Positions 1 through 8,708 of a stretch of 64,000 nucleotides of DNA are shown here, piece by piece (within the stretch, counting starts at the first letter, position 1; each line of letters begins with the position of its first letter). The stretch is from JAJRTE01 sp964418585 (GTDB lineage Bacteria; Myxococcota_A; UBA796; JAJRTE01), in NCBI GenBank assembly GCA_964418585.1, contig CAYQMG010000017.1, positions 1-64,000 on the forward strand, written 5' to 3'. Made by a program: the position numbers and the translations under genes. The notes under the pieces are model-generated. The model was given only the letters and a program-made list of their open reading frames with translations. It was not told where the DNA came from and did not search any database.

Positions 1-444
1 TGCAGCCTTCGCCCGGGTCTGAACGCGCAGTATGTCCAGCGCTCCGGCACAGAAAAAGGACTGCTCCTCCGGATCCGCCCCACCTCGAGCCAACATGCCC
101 ACCGCTCGAGGCTCCTGGATCTGAACAAGAACCTTGGCGGCCGAGATCCTCGGCGCCCGCTCCCCGGTCTCAAAAACCTCCCGCAGAAACTGTATGTCCT
201 TCTCCGTCGGGTTTTCCAGATCTATCTCGGGCTCCGGAGACGGTTCGCCATGCAACTGGGCGTCAATGGCTCGAGCAAGCCGACTGTCCGCATCCCCGAC
301 ACGAACCAGTTCCCCCTCCAGACCTCGCTCCACCACCACACCTGCTACCTTCGAAGGCAGTACACCGGTCACGACACCAATGGCTCCCAACAACGCCACC
401 AATGCGACCACCCCCACCACGATCGAAGTCAGGCGCATGTTCAT
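1..444 (-). CDS. Envelope-anchored protein, partial, unknown function
   Basis: This frame is open for 148 codons and runs off the left edge, so the C-terminus is missing. The start is the ATG at 444 with GGAGG four bases upstream. Residues 4-24 form one hydrophobic segment (a signal anchor or an uncleaved signal). The rest is acidic and then helical, with an Ala/Leu-rich stretch near residues 100-148 that resembles the beginning of HEAT-like repeats. It lies 19 bp downstream of the outer-membrane-barrel candidate on the same strand, which suggests an operon. Function is not recognised. Confidence 0.6.
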   Translation of the reverse strand, partial: MNMRLTSIVVGVVALVALLGAIGVVTGVLPSKVAGVVVERGLEGELVRVGDADSRLARAIDAQLHGEPSPEPEIDLENPTEKDIQFLREVFETGERAPRISAAKVLVQIQEPRAVGMLARGGADPEEQSFFCAGALDILRVQTRAKAA

Positions 445-463
445 CGAACCTCCTCGGCCCGGT

Positions 464-1111
464 TCAGTACCCAGACGCCGCCAGATAGAAGTTGAAGCCC
501 ACACTCACGTAGCCGCCAACGTCTCCAGAGACCCTCGAGGTCCTACGCCCCACCTCCACCAACATCTCCGCTCGCCGCGCCAGGTGAACGTCCACTCCCC
601 CCACCATCATCACCTTCGCCACGCCCGCTCCCCCCACCACGTCCACGTCCGTGTCCAATGCCACATACGGCTCCATCCGACCCAACACCTTGCTCACCAT
701 CAGCGTTCCATCCAGCCCACCGTACTGCCACCCCACCACGTGGCCCCCCACTGTCAACGACACCGCAGGCCGCACCCGACCATCCGACAACAGACCCACC
801 TCCACATCACCCCCCAAACAGGGGCCATTCCACTGGCCTGCCAGCGGAAATCCGGCACGCAACTGAAAATCCACGCCTCGCACGACACCCACACCGTAGA
901 AGAGATTCACGTCGGGAGAAAGCGATACTTCCGACCCTCCCTCCTGCACAATCCCCACTTCAGTCGCCACCGCCAGGCTCGACGCCGTCGGCTTCAACGT
1001 GCGCGCCGTGTTGAACACCCCCGCCTGGGCCGACCCCACCCACCCCAACCATACGACGCTCCACAAAACCCGACTCAATACACGGCTCGTCCGCACAACT
1101 CCTCCTCTCAT
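464..1111 (-). CDS. Predicted outer-membrane beta-barrel protein
   Basis: This 215-residue protein has a cleavable signal peptide (hydrophobic core followed by GSAQA near residue 30). The rest is made of alternating short hydrophobic beta strands, such as VGGHVVGWQYGG and GGYVSVGFNFYL, and ends in an aromatic residue. That pattern fits a small outer-membrane barrel or surface protein. The ATG at 1111 was preferred to the GTG at 1114 because it sits better behind GGGAGGA. It is the first gene of a minus-strand pair with the partial gene at 1-444 and is divergent from the NFACT gene. The family was not identified. Confidence 0.55.
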   Translation of the reverse strand: MRGGVVRTSRVLSRVLWSVVWLGWVGSAQAGVFNTARTLKPTASSLAVATEVGIVQEGGSEVSLSPDVNLFYGVGVVRGVDFQLRAGFPLAGQWNGPCLGGDVEVGLLSDGRVRPAVSLTVGGHVVGWQYGGLDGTLMVSKVLGRMEPYVALDTDVDVVGGAGVAKVMMVGGVDVHLARRAEMLVEVGRRTSRVSGDVGGYVSVGFNFYLAASGY

Positions 1112-1251
1112 CACTCCTCCCCAGCCCCCGACCGGATCGAATCCCCTTGCGTCCCGGCGTCCTGCACCCCATCCTAGTACTTCAAGACGGCACGACTCTC
1201 ACCCGCCACGACGAGCGGGCACCCGGACTTCGAGACACGGAGACAACAGGT

Positions 1252-2706
1252 TTGAGCCTGTCATTCCTAGAAATTCAAAATATATTGCACGACCTCGCCT
1301 GGCTGCAAGGCAGCGTGCTCCGCGAAGTATACCAGCCGAACGGAACCGACCTCATTCTCTCATTGCGGGCAACGGGTGGCAACACGTTGCTGCTTGTTTC
1401 CGTACACCCGTCGTTCTCCCGCCTCCACCTGCTGAATCGTCGCCCTTCCAACCCGGCGCGACCGCATCCTTTTCAGATGCTGTGCCGCAAGGTATTGCGC
1501 GGGCGACTCGAGGACCTGAGACAGGTGGAGGGGGACCGGGTGGTCCGTCTTCGGTTTGCTGCGGAGTCCTCCCACACGCTGCTGGCTGAATTGACGGGAC
1601 GCCACGGGAACGTGTTCCTGCTGGATGGGGAAGAGCGTGTCCTGGGCAGCTTGCGGCCCATGCGGCATGATCGCCGGAACCTTGCCGTGGGTGCCCCCTA
1701 CGTGCCACTGCCGCCGCCGAGTGGTCCTGTGCGGGCGCTGGACCGTTTTTCGACAGTGGACGGGTCCTACCAGGAAGCCGTGCGGCTCCACTACGAGCAC
1801 CTGGCCGAGAAACAGGCGCTGGAAACCTTGCGTGGACGACTGCAAGCGTCCGTGAGACGGGAACTGAAACGCCTGCGGCGGCGTCAGCGAGACCTCGAGG
1901 CGGATTTGCAGCGGGCGGAGGAGGCGGAGAAGTACCGGCGATACGGCGACGTGCTCCAGATACACCTGCGGGAGGTGCCTCGAGGACGATCTTATGTGGT
2001 GCTTCCGGACCCTTTCGACGACGACCGCCCGCTGGAAATCCCGCTCGACCCGGGCCTGGATCCGGTGGGAAACATGAAACGCCTCTATCGGCGCTACAAG
2101 AAGTACGATGCCAGCATCCCCTTTGTGCTGAGCCGGTTGGAGCAAACCGAGCAGCGCATGGAGGAGTTGATGTCCATTGGCCCGCTCCTGGATCAGGCCA
2201 CAGACCGGGAGACCCTGGAGCGTCTTGCCGCTCGCCACCACGTGCCCCCTTCACCGGCCCCGAAAGCTCGAGACGGACGACAAAGGGGGGAACCGGTCCG
2301 CAGGCCGTACCACACCTATCTGGCACGCTCGGGGCGAGAAATCTGGGTCGGCAGAACCAGCCAGGACAACGATCGGTTGACCTTCCGCGAGGCTCGAGGC
2401 AACGATTTCTGGCTGCATGTACGGGGTCGCCGCGGGACGCACGTGGTCATCCCCGCGCGTTCCGGCCCTCCCGACCTGGATACACTCCTGGATGCGGCGA
2501 CGCTGGCCCTGAAACACAGCGGGATTTCACCGGGGGACCGGGTCGAGGTTTGCTACACGCGCGTGAAACACGTGCGCAAGGTGCCCGGCCGGCCCGGGCT
2601 GGTGACGTTTTCTCAGGAAAAAAGTCTGCTGGTGGACCTCGACCCCGAACGACTGGCAGGACTGACTCGCGCGGAGGAAGAGGAATTCAACTCGGCACCC
2701 AGGTAG
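1252..2706 (+). CDS. rqcH: NFACT-domain ribosome quality-control protein (RqcH/NEMF-like)
   Basis: The N-terminal NFACT-N domain (from LEIQNILHDL to about residue 190), a central helical coiled coil, and a C-terminal NFACT-R domain (GNDFWLHVRGRRGTHVVI) mark the RqcH/NEMF/Tae2 family. These proteins bind obstructed large ribosomal subunits and, in bacteria, add C-terminal alanine tails to stalled peptides. The Asp-Arg pair needed for tailing appears in GDRVVRL, and the ELTGRHGN motif matches the family's E-x-x-GRH-x-N motif. The TTG at 1252 was chosen because family proteins begin just before this helix. An ATG at 1147 would add 35 residues that look non-homologous. At 484 residues it is shorter than the usual 550-570, mainly in the coiled coil. 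Confidence 0.85.
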   Translation: MSLSFLEIQNILHDLAWLQGSVLREVYQPNGTDLILSLRATGGNTLLLVSVHPSFSRLHLLNRRPSNPARPHPFQMLCRKVLRGRLEDLRQVEGDRVVRLRFAAESSHTLLAELTGRHGNVFLLDGEERVLGSLRPMRHDRRNLAVGAPYVPLPPPSGPVRALDRFSTVDGSYQEAVRLHYEHLAEKQALETLRGRLQASVRRELKRLRRRQRDLEADLQRAEEAEKYRRYGDVLQIHLREVPRGRSYVVLPDPFDDDRPLEIPLDPGLDPVGNMKRLYRRYKKYDASIPFVLSRLEQTEQRMEELMSIGPLLDQATDRETLERLAARHHVPPSPAPKARDGRQRGEPVRRPYHTYLARSGREIWVGRTSQDNDRLTFREARGNDFWLHVRGRRGTHVVIPARSGPPDLDTLLDAATLALKHSGISPGDRVEVCYTRVKHVRKVPGRPGLVTFSQEKSLLVDLDPERLAGLTRAEEEEFNSAPR

Positions 2707-2737
2707 ACAACGCCGGGCCCACCGGGACAACGCCGGC

Positions 2738-5700
2738 TCAGTTCGCGTCCTCGTACACCTGGACCACCAATTCGTAAGGCCCCGTCCCCTCCACGCCTCC
2801 GACGATGAACACATACTGGTCCTCGGGTTGCCCGGTGGGCAACTCGATCAGCATGATCCCCTCCTCCCCGCCTTCCACGGCGAAACCGCCGATACCGGCG
2901 GCAAAGTCGTACATGGGCTCATCGTCCCCGTCCGTGGATTCCATGTCCAGAAATGCGGTGGTGTAGGGGTAGAATCCCGACACGGAAGACTGGCCGCCAA
3001 GCCTTTGCACCTGGTAGGTCCATATCTGGTCCACCAGGGTCTCCGGGACCGGTTCGTCCTCGTCATTCTGCCCCAGATAGCCGTGCTCCTCCTCGAAGCG
3101 CTTGTCGAAGTTGCAGGTGCTGGGGTCCACGCTGGCCTCACCCCAGGGGTCGAACCCGGTGGCCACCCCGGGGGTCGGCTGAAGGACGAACTGATAGAAG
3201 AGATATTCGAGATACTGATCGGGATAGCGCACGTTCACCACCCGGCCGTCACACTCATAGTTGCCGTACTGCTCCGAAGGTACCGGGACATCGCCGAGCG
3301 GCGCGACGGCGAGGAGCACGTCGGAAAGGGAGGTGGACCCGTCGTAGGCCGTGATTCCCCGGTTGAGGTTGACCAGGAACTTGGCCTTGGCCCGTGGCCA
3401 TGCCACCGGGTCGCTCAGGTCGATCTTGTACAGGTCGGTATCAGCGACCGAGATGGTGGACCCATCGACAAGCTGGAGATCTTGCGGGTCGTCCACCTCG
3501 CCGAGGGCCACGGACTCGGTCCCATCCGGGAAGGCCTGCATGGCGATCATGTCGTCTGCGAGGGTTCCCCAGACCTTCTCGACGACGACTCGAGGCTCCG
3601 TCGGGTCGATGTTGTTCAGCCGGATCACGACGCCGGTGAGGTCGGAACTTCCCCCGTTGATGGCCAGGGTGGTGGCGTCCTCGATCAACCCGCCCACTCG
3701 AGTCAACTGGGTGCCGTACCCTCCGGCGACATAACCGGTGTAATTGACACCGGGAGCGAAATAACTCCAGTCGATACGGGTGAACCGGTATTCCTTGGTG
3801 GTGAAGGTGCCTTCTCCCGTGCGTGTCCGGGCGTAGTTCATGCCATAGATGTTGACTCCCTGCTGATAGCCTTGAGCGCCTTCGAAATCGGTCGAGGTCA
3901 AGGGAATGGTCTGGGCCGGGGCAAATTCGCCGAGGCCTTCGATGAGGGGGTCTCCGGTCTCCTCGTTCAGCATGTCCCCCACGGCGAGGGCCATCATGAA
4001 CTCGAGGTAGAAATCTTCGAAGGTGGTCTCGGGATCCTCCTCCTGGAGTACGGTCTCGATGTTGTCCACGCCGGTGTAGACGTTGTTGAGCAACTGGGAG
4101 AGAATCCCGGTGCCTCGAGTGTCCACCAGGTAGCGACAGAGGAGATACTGGAGGCCTCGATCGTTTGTGGAGTTGATGGAGTTCTCCTCGGTCAAGGACC
4201 AGATGTTGGGGGCGTCCAGGAAGTAAACGATGTCATCGTAGACGATGGAACCAAATCCGGTGAGGTCCGCGGCCAGGATTCCGAGGCCGTCGTTGAGCCA
4301 GTCCTCCTCCGGGTCCCCTCCGTTGACGATGTAGTGAAGGTTGTAACTGATGAGGCTCTCGGTGGCGATGGCGATATTCGCGGCCATGTCCACGGTGACA
4401 TACTCATCAATGGCGTCCTGCCCGCCGCCGCCGGTCTCCGGGTTGAAGATACCGCCCGGATCCGGTGCGTAAAGGAAGAGGATCTCCTGGTAGTTGCTGT
4501 TCGGATTGTCCGCCGACGGAGGCGACAGATCCACCTCCGGGTCCACGTAAATCTTCACCTGCCCTCCGGCAGAGGTGTCTTCCTCCCCGGTGGTGTCCCC
4601 GGTATCGCCGGTGTCCCCGGTATCGCCGGTGTCCCCCGTGTCCCCGGTATCGCCGGTATCGCCGGTGTCCCCCGTGTCCCCCGTGTCCCCGGTGTCGCCA
4701 CCGCTCCCCTCGGTTTCGAGGGTCATGAGATTGAGAATTGGGGTAATGAACACGGTGATGTGTCCGTTGCCGTCCACGTCGCTTTCCTGCCCGAAGTATT
4801 CGCGCAGGTTTTCGATGATGTTCTGGTCGAACACGGCTGCGACCGTGGACAGGTCGCACGAGTCGAACCCGTAAGTCTTGCGGCCCTGCTTGTCCGGTTC
4901 GTCGATGACGCCATCGCAGTCATAGTCCCAGTCGATCGGCACATCCTCGTCCACATAAAAGAGGACGTTGGTTCCTTCCGCAGCCAGGATACCGGTACGG
5001 GTGACATAGGTCCCGGTGTCCTTCAGGTCACTCTTGACATTGAACGATTTCCGACTGATCCCCACCTCATCGGCTGTGGTGATTTTGGCCGCCTTGGCCG
5101 CTTCTTCGTGGAGTTCGGGATGCTTTCGAGCATAATCGGCCCAGGCACGCACGCGCTTACGATACGGAGTGAGCGGGCGCCTGAGAGGCCGAGAACGCCG
5201 GGAGGGAGGTTGGACCTTGGTGACGGTGCTTGCAGGACGAACCCGCTGATTGCTGTCCTGCATCTCCTCGATCTGATACCCGCTGCTGGTATCCCCGGTA
5301 TTGGTGATGATGATCAGGAACTCCTCCTCCGGGTTCTTGCGCGAAGAGTCACTCTCATCATTGAGTACCACCTCGGCCGACCCATCGTCGTCGAAGATGA
5401 TCTCCTCCACACCGCCCACATCGTTGAGGTCACTGCCCCCACTCACAGGGCTCAACGTCACCCAGACCTGATTGTCCACCTCGAACGGATCACTGTCGGT
5501 CGGAGGGCCGTCCTGGAGTCCATCATTGGCAACGGCCCGGATGATGACGGTGGCGCTGGCCACATCGGCGAGCGAGTCCCACACGAAAGAGGTGTACTGG
5601 TTATTGCTGAGTCCTTCGACAGGGTTTGAGCCGGAAGCCGGCGTGCACGGACTGAAGGAGTTGCCATCGTCGGTGCTGAAGAGCAGGGTGACCGACATCA

Positions 5701-5914
5701 GGTCGCCGTCGTCGTCGTTGGCGACGAAATCAATGGAGATGTCTTGCTCCCGTTCGGCGCCGACGTTGAGCACGACGGTTGGCCTGGAATTGGTTTCCTC
5801 TTTTTCACCCTCGTCGCTGTTCCATGGCTGCCAGAAGTTGCATGCGCTCGAAGCCAACCCGAACCCAGCCAGGAAGAGCCAACCGACCCGAAGCCGCCAG
5901 ATATTGCACATCAT
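2738..5914 (-). CDS. Large lipoprotein related to M30-type peptidases, probably inactive
   Basis: This 1058-residue protein has a lipoprotein signal (LASSAC at about residue 22), a Thr/Glu-rich linker, two Ig-like domains, and a long domain resembling the hyicolysin/M30 metallopeptidase-like lipoproteins of delta lineages. The anchors are DVDGNGHITVFITPILN (about residue 376), SNYQEILFLYAPDP and WLNDGLGILAADLTGFG (about residue 537). Where the HExxH zinc site should be, near residue 515, the sequence reads TESLIS, and the WLNEG glutamate is Asp, so catalysis looks lost. Twelve GDT repeats interrupt the domain. The end resembles a pre-peptidase C-terminal (PPC) fold. The ATG pair at 5914/5911 is favoured over an ATG 51 bases upstream because the signal peptide then begins properly. 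Confidence 0.7.
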   Translation of the reverse strand: MMCNIWRLRVGWLFLAGFGLASSACNFWQPWNSDEGEKEETNSRPTVVLNVGAEREQDISIDFVANDDDGDLMSVTLLFSTDDGNSFSPCTPASGSNPVEGLSNNQYTSFVWDSLADVASATVIIRAVANDGLQDGPPTDSDPFEVDNQVWVTLSPVSGGSDLNDVGGVEEIIFDDDGSAEVVLNDESDSSRKNPEEEFLIIITNTGDTSSGYQIEEMQDSNQRVRPASTVTKVQPPSRRSRPLRRPLTPYRKRVRAWADYARKHPELHEEAAKAAKITTADEVGISRKSFNVKSDLKDTGTYVTRTGILAAEGTNVLFYVDEDVPIDWDYDCDGVIDEPDKQGRKTYGFDSCDLSTVAAVFDQNIIENLREYFGQESDVDGNGHITVFITPILNLMTLETEGSGGDTGDTGDTGDTGDTGDTGDTGDTGDTGDTGDTGDTTGEEDTSAGGQVKIYVDPEVDLSPPSADNPNSNYQEILFLYAPDPGGIFNPETGGGGQDAIDEYVTVDMAANIAIATESLISYNLHYIVNGGDPEEDWLNDGLGILAADLTGFGSIVYDDIVYFLDAPNIWSLTEENSINSTNDRGLQYLLCRYLVDTRGTGILSQLLNNVYTGVDNIETVLQEEDPETTFEDFYLEFMMALAVGDMLNEETGDPLIEGLGEFAPAQTIPLTSTDFEGAQGYQQGVNIYGMNYARTRTGEGTFTTKEYRFTRIDWSYFAPGVNYTGYVAGGYGTQLTRVGGLIEDATTLAINGGSSDLTGVVIRLNNIDPTEPRVVVEKVWGTLADDMIAMQAFPDGTESVALGEVDDPQDLQLVDGSTISVADTDLYKIDLSDPVAWPRAKAKFLVNLNRGITAYDGSTSLSDVLLAVAPLGDVPVPSEQYGNYECDGRVVNVRYPDQYLEYLFYQFVLQPTPGVATGFDPWGEASVDPSTCNFDKRFEEEHGYLGQNDEDEPVPETLVDQIWTYQVQRLGGQSSVSGFYPYTTAFLDMESTDGDDEPMYDFAAGIGGFAVEGGEEGIMLIELPTGQPEDQYVFIVGGVEGTGPYELVVQVYEDAN
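4592..4699 (-). repeat. Twelve tandem 9-bp units encoding Gly-Asp-Thr
   Basis: Twelve perfectly phased 9-bp units encode (GDT)12 inside the M30-like lipoprotein. Three main unit spellings occur on the plus strand (A = ggtgtcccc, B = ggtatcgcc, C = cgtgtcccc), in the order A B A B A C B B A C C and then a variant ggtgtcgcc. The mixed spelling argues for past duplication of larger blocks. Changes in copy number would keep the frame. The acidic, turn-rich repeat could bind divalent cations or act as a flexible spacer. Confidence 0.95.
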
Positions 5915-5987
5915 CGCTTCCCCATTCAGCGCGCGCCCCTTCTCGGTTCCGCTAACCTGCCACAAAGTCGAGATTTTCTCTAACGTA

Positions 5988-6017
5988 TGAGTACCACACG
6001 GGAAACCGGCGTGTCAA
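5988..6017 (-). promoter_or_regulatory. Sigma70-type promoter for the M30-like lipoprotein
   Basis: On the minus strand, TTGACA (6017-6012), an 18-bp spacer and TACTCA (5993-5988) lie about 75 bases ahead of the start at 5914. The -35 is a consensus match and the -10 is fair. Confidence 0.55.
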
Positions 6018-6134
6018 GGAGATTGTCCATGGAATGCCCGTTTGTGCACGCAGCGGCTCGAGGCGCCGGCCCGAAAAGAACCCGGCCATGCCCGGAGTAA
6101 CTCCTCCACTCGAGGCACGGTTCACGAGCGGACC

Positions 6135-8489
6135 TCACCGGGAAGCGGGCTCGAGGGCCAGGTCGATCACCTCTTCCATCCTGGCGACGAAATGGCACTT
6201 GAGTTCGTCCATGATCTCCTTCGGGACCTCCACGAGGTCCTTTTTGTTCTTTTCCGGCAAGATGATCTCGGTGGTTCCCGCTCTGACTGCGGCGAGTACC
6301 TTTTCCTTGATACCGCCCACGGCCAGCACGTTTCCTCTCAGGGTGATCTCCCCGGTCATGGCGACGTTTGAACGGACCAGTCGACCGGTGAAGAGGCTGA
6401 CAAGGGCCACCATGATGGTGACGCCGGCGGAAGGTCCATCCTTGGGGATGGAGCCGGAGGGGACATGGACGTGAATGTTGCTCTCCTCGAACACATTTTC
6501 GTCGATGCCAAGCTCGGCGGCTCGCGACTGGACGTAGGAAAGCGCAGCTTGAGCGGATTCCTTCATGACGTCGCCGAGTTGACCGGTGAGGATGAGTCGA
6601 CCTTTCCCCTTCATTCGGGTGGCTTCGACGAACAGGATATCTCCTCCGCTGGGCGTCCACGCGAGGCCGGTGGCTACTCCAGGCACGGCGGTACGCTCCG
6701 CCGTCTCCTGGAAATACTTGACCGGTCCAAGGATCTCCTGGACCTTCTCCGCGTCGATGTACACCTTGTCCGTCCGCCCCCGCGCCACTTCCTTGGCCAC
6801 GTAACGACAAAGGGCGGCAATCTCCCGCTTCAGGTTCCGAACACCCGCCTCCCGGGTGTACGAGCCGATGATCTTCTGGATGGCATCCTCGCCGATGGCA
6901 CAGTGCCGGTCCTCCAGCCCGTGCGCCTCAAGCTGCTCCGGAATCAGGAACTTCTGGGCGATCTTGATCTTCTCGTCCTCGGTGTACCCGGGGATGTCGA
7001 GCACTTCCATCCGGTCCTGGAGCGCGGGCGGAATGGTGTCCAGCACGTTGGCGGTGGCGATGAACAGCACCCGGGACAGGTCGAACGGGACATCGAGGTA
7101 GTGGTCCACGAAGGTATCGTTCTGCTCTGGATCGAGCACCTCGAGCAGAGCGGAGGAGGGGTCGCCCCGATAGTCCATGCCGAGCTTGTCGATCTCATCG
7201 AGGATGAACACGGGGTTATTGGTCCCCGCCTTCTTGATCCCCTTGATGATCTTGCCGGGGAGACTCCCAATGTAGGTCCGCCGATGACCCCGAATCTCGG
7301 CCTCATCCCGCACACCCCCCAGGGAAACTCGAACGAACTTGCGACCGAGCGTCCGGGCGATGGACTTGCCCAGGGAGGTCTTGCCCACCCCGGGCGGTCC
7401 CACGAGGCAGATGATGGGTCCCTTGAGGTCCCGCTTCAATTTGTGCACCGCCAGATACTCGACGATACGCTTCTTCACCTTCTTGAGGTCGTAGTGATCC
7501 TCGTCCAGAATGCGCTCGGCCTCATCCAGATCGATGTTGTCGTCCGTGGACACCGACCAGGGCATCTCGATGAGCCAGTCCAGGTAGGTGCGGCTCACCG
7601 TGTACTCGGCCGCTCCCGGACTCATCTTGCTCATGCGCTTGAGTTCCTTCCGGGCCACCTTCTCAACCTCGGGCGGCATGCGCGCCTTGCTGATCGCCCG
7701 GTTGAGTTCCTCTACTTCCTCGTTGCGCTCGTCCCCCTCGCCCAGTTCCTTCTGCACGGCCTTGAGTTGCTCCCGCAGGAAATACTCCCGCTGAGCCTTC
7801 TCCATCTCACCCTTGACCTCAGTCTGGATCTTGTTCGACAGCTCGAGCACCTGCAACTCCTTGGTAAGCAAGGCAATGACGCGCTCAAGCCGCTGCCGGA
7901 CATCGATGGTTTCAAGCAACTCCTGCTTCTCCCTGAAGCCAATCCCCAGGTTGAAGGCCATCACGTCGCACAGAATACTCGGGTTGTCGATGGACCGGAT
8001 CAGGAACCCGGCCTCCGACGGGGTCTGCGGAGAAAGTTCAATCACCCGCTGCGCCAGTTCACGCAGGTGGTGGGTGAGCGCCTCCAGTTCGACACTCTCC
8101 TCCACCACATCCTCAACGACCTCGACCCGGGCCGCCAGGTAAGGCTCCGTTCGGGTGATCTCGAGGATACGGATCCGGCTCACGCCCTGGATGATGACGT
8201 TGAGCTTGTTCCCCTGAAGCTTCACCGTCTTCACGATCTTGACCGCCGTGCCAAATCGAAACAGATCATCCGGCGTGGGGTCCTCAATCTTGGCTTCCTT
8301 CTGGGCGACGATGCCGAGCAGCCTGTCTCCCTCCATCACCTCCTCGACAGAGCGCAAGGACTTGGGACGGCCGACATTGATGGGGAACGCCAGCACGGGG
8401 AAGACGATTGTGGCTCGAATGGCGAGCAGCGGCAACTCGAGGATCTTCGAGTCGCCCAGGCCACCCAGTGTTTTGTCGTCCTCAGACAT
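6135..8489 (-). CDS. lon: ATP-dependent protease Lon
   Basis: This is a full-length 784-residue LonA. The order is the N-terminal substrate-binding LON domain (residues 1-210), a coiled linker, an AAA+ module with Walker A GPPGVGKTSLGKS near residue 360 and a Walker B ending FILDEIDK, and the C-terminal protease domain with the catalytic Ser in KDGPSAGVTIM and Lys further on. It degrades damaged and regulatory proteins in the cytoplasm. It appears to be monocistronic. Its 5' leader carries a 16-bp inverted repeat (8502-8517) that could be a control site. The antisense frame is open over the whole gene but is a composition artefact. Confidence 0.97.
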   Translation of the reverse strand: MSEDDKTLGGLGDSKILELPLLAIRATIVFPVLAFPINVGRPKSLRSVEEVMEGDRLLGIVAQKEAKIEDPTPDDLFRFGTAVKIVKTVKLQGNKLNVIIQGVSRIRILEITRTEPYLAARVEVVEDVVEESVELEALTHHLRELAQRVIELSPQTPSEAGFLIRSIDNPSILCDVMAFNLGIGFREKQELLETIDVRQRLERVIALLTKELQVLELSNKIQTEVKGEMEKAQREYFLREQLKAVQKELGEGDERNEEVEELNRAISKARMPPEVEKVARKELKRMSKMSPGAAEYTVSRTYLDWLIEMPWSVSTDDNIDLDEAERILDEDHYDLKKVKKRIVEYLAVHKLKRDLKGPIICLVGPPGVGKTSLGKSIARTLGRKFVRVSLGGVRDEAEIRGHRRTYIGSLPGKIIKGIKKAGTNNPVFILDEIDKLGMDYRGDPSSALLEVLDPEQNDTFVDHYLDVPFDLSRVLFIATANVLDTIPPALQDRMEVLDIPGYTEDEKIKIAQKFLIPEQLEAHGLEDRHCAIGEDAIQKIIGSYTREAGVRNLKREIAALCRYVAKEVARGRTDKVYIDAEKVQEILGPVKYFQETAERTAVPGVATGLAWTPSGGDILFVEATRMKGKGRLILTGQLGDVMKESAQAALSYVQSRAAELGIDENVFEESNIHVHVPSGSIPKDGPSAGVTIMVALVSLFTGRLVRSNVAMTGEITLRGNVLAVGGIKEKVLAAVRAGTTEIILPEKNKKDLVEVPKEIMDELKCHFVARMEEVIDLALEPASR

Positions 8490-8501
8490 TTGGGTCTCGT
8501 C

Positions 8502-8517
8502 TCACTTTGGAAAGTGA
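8502..8517. promoter_or_regulatory. Inverted repeat (operator candidate) in the lon leader
   Basis: TCACTTTGGAAAGTGA is a perfect inverted repeat with 7-bp arms around a 2-bp centre. It lies 12 bases upstream of the lon ATG. A GATAAT -10-like element lies a little further upstream on the minus strand (about 8522-8527) without a convincing -35. The position suits repressor binding or control of translation initiation. It is not a CIRCE element. Confidence 0.45.
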
Positions 8518-8708
8518 AGGCATTATCGTCGATTGCGGTGCAATGGCACCTGCTTCATGCAGGAGTGATCCAGCTACACGGGCAATCCAGTCATTCACAG
8601 TATAAGCAACCAGGCGCACGAATCAAGCCGAACAGGGCCGACCTCGCACGTTCACGTCCCCACCATCGCCCCGGCTCACCCCTCCTCCACCACACACACC
8701 CGACAGAC

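Noticed and set aside
4592..4699. Tandem 9-bp units as a possible CRISPR or origin iteron array
   Set aside because: The units are contiguous without spacers, in frame within a coding region and encode one tripeptide.
2828..5629. 933-codon open frame on the plus strand opposite the M30-like lipoprotein
   Set aside because: It mirrors the sense gene because third-position G/C bias keeps the opposite frame open. Its composition (Val/Gly/His-rich) and lack of any domain argue against coding.
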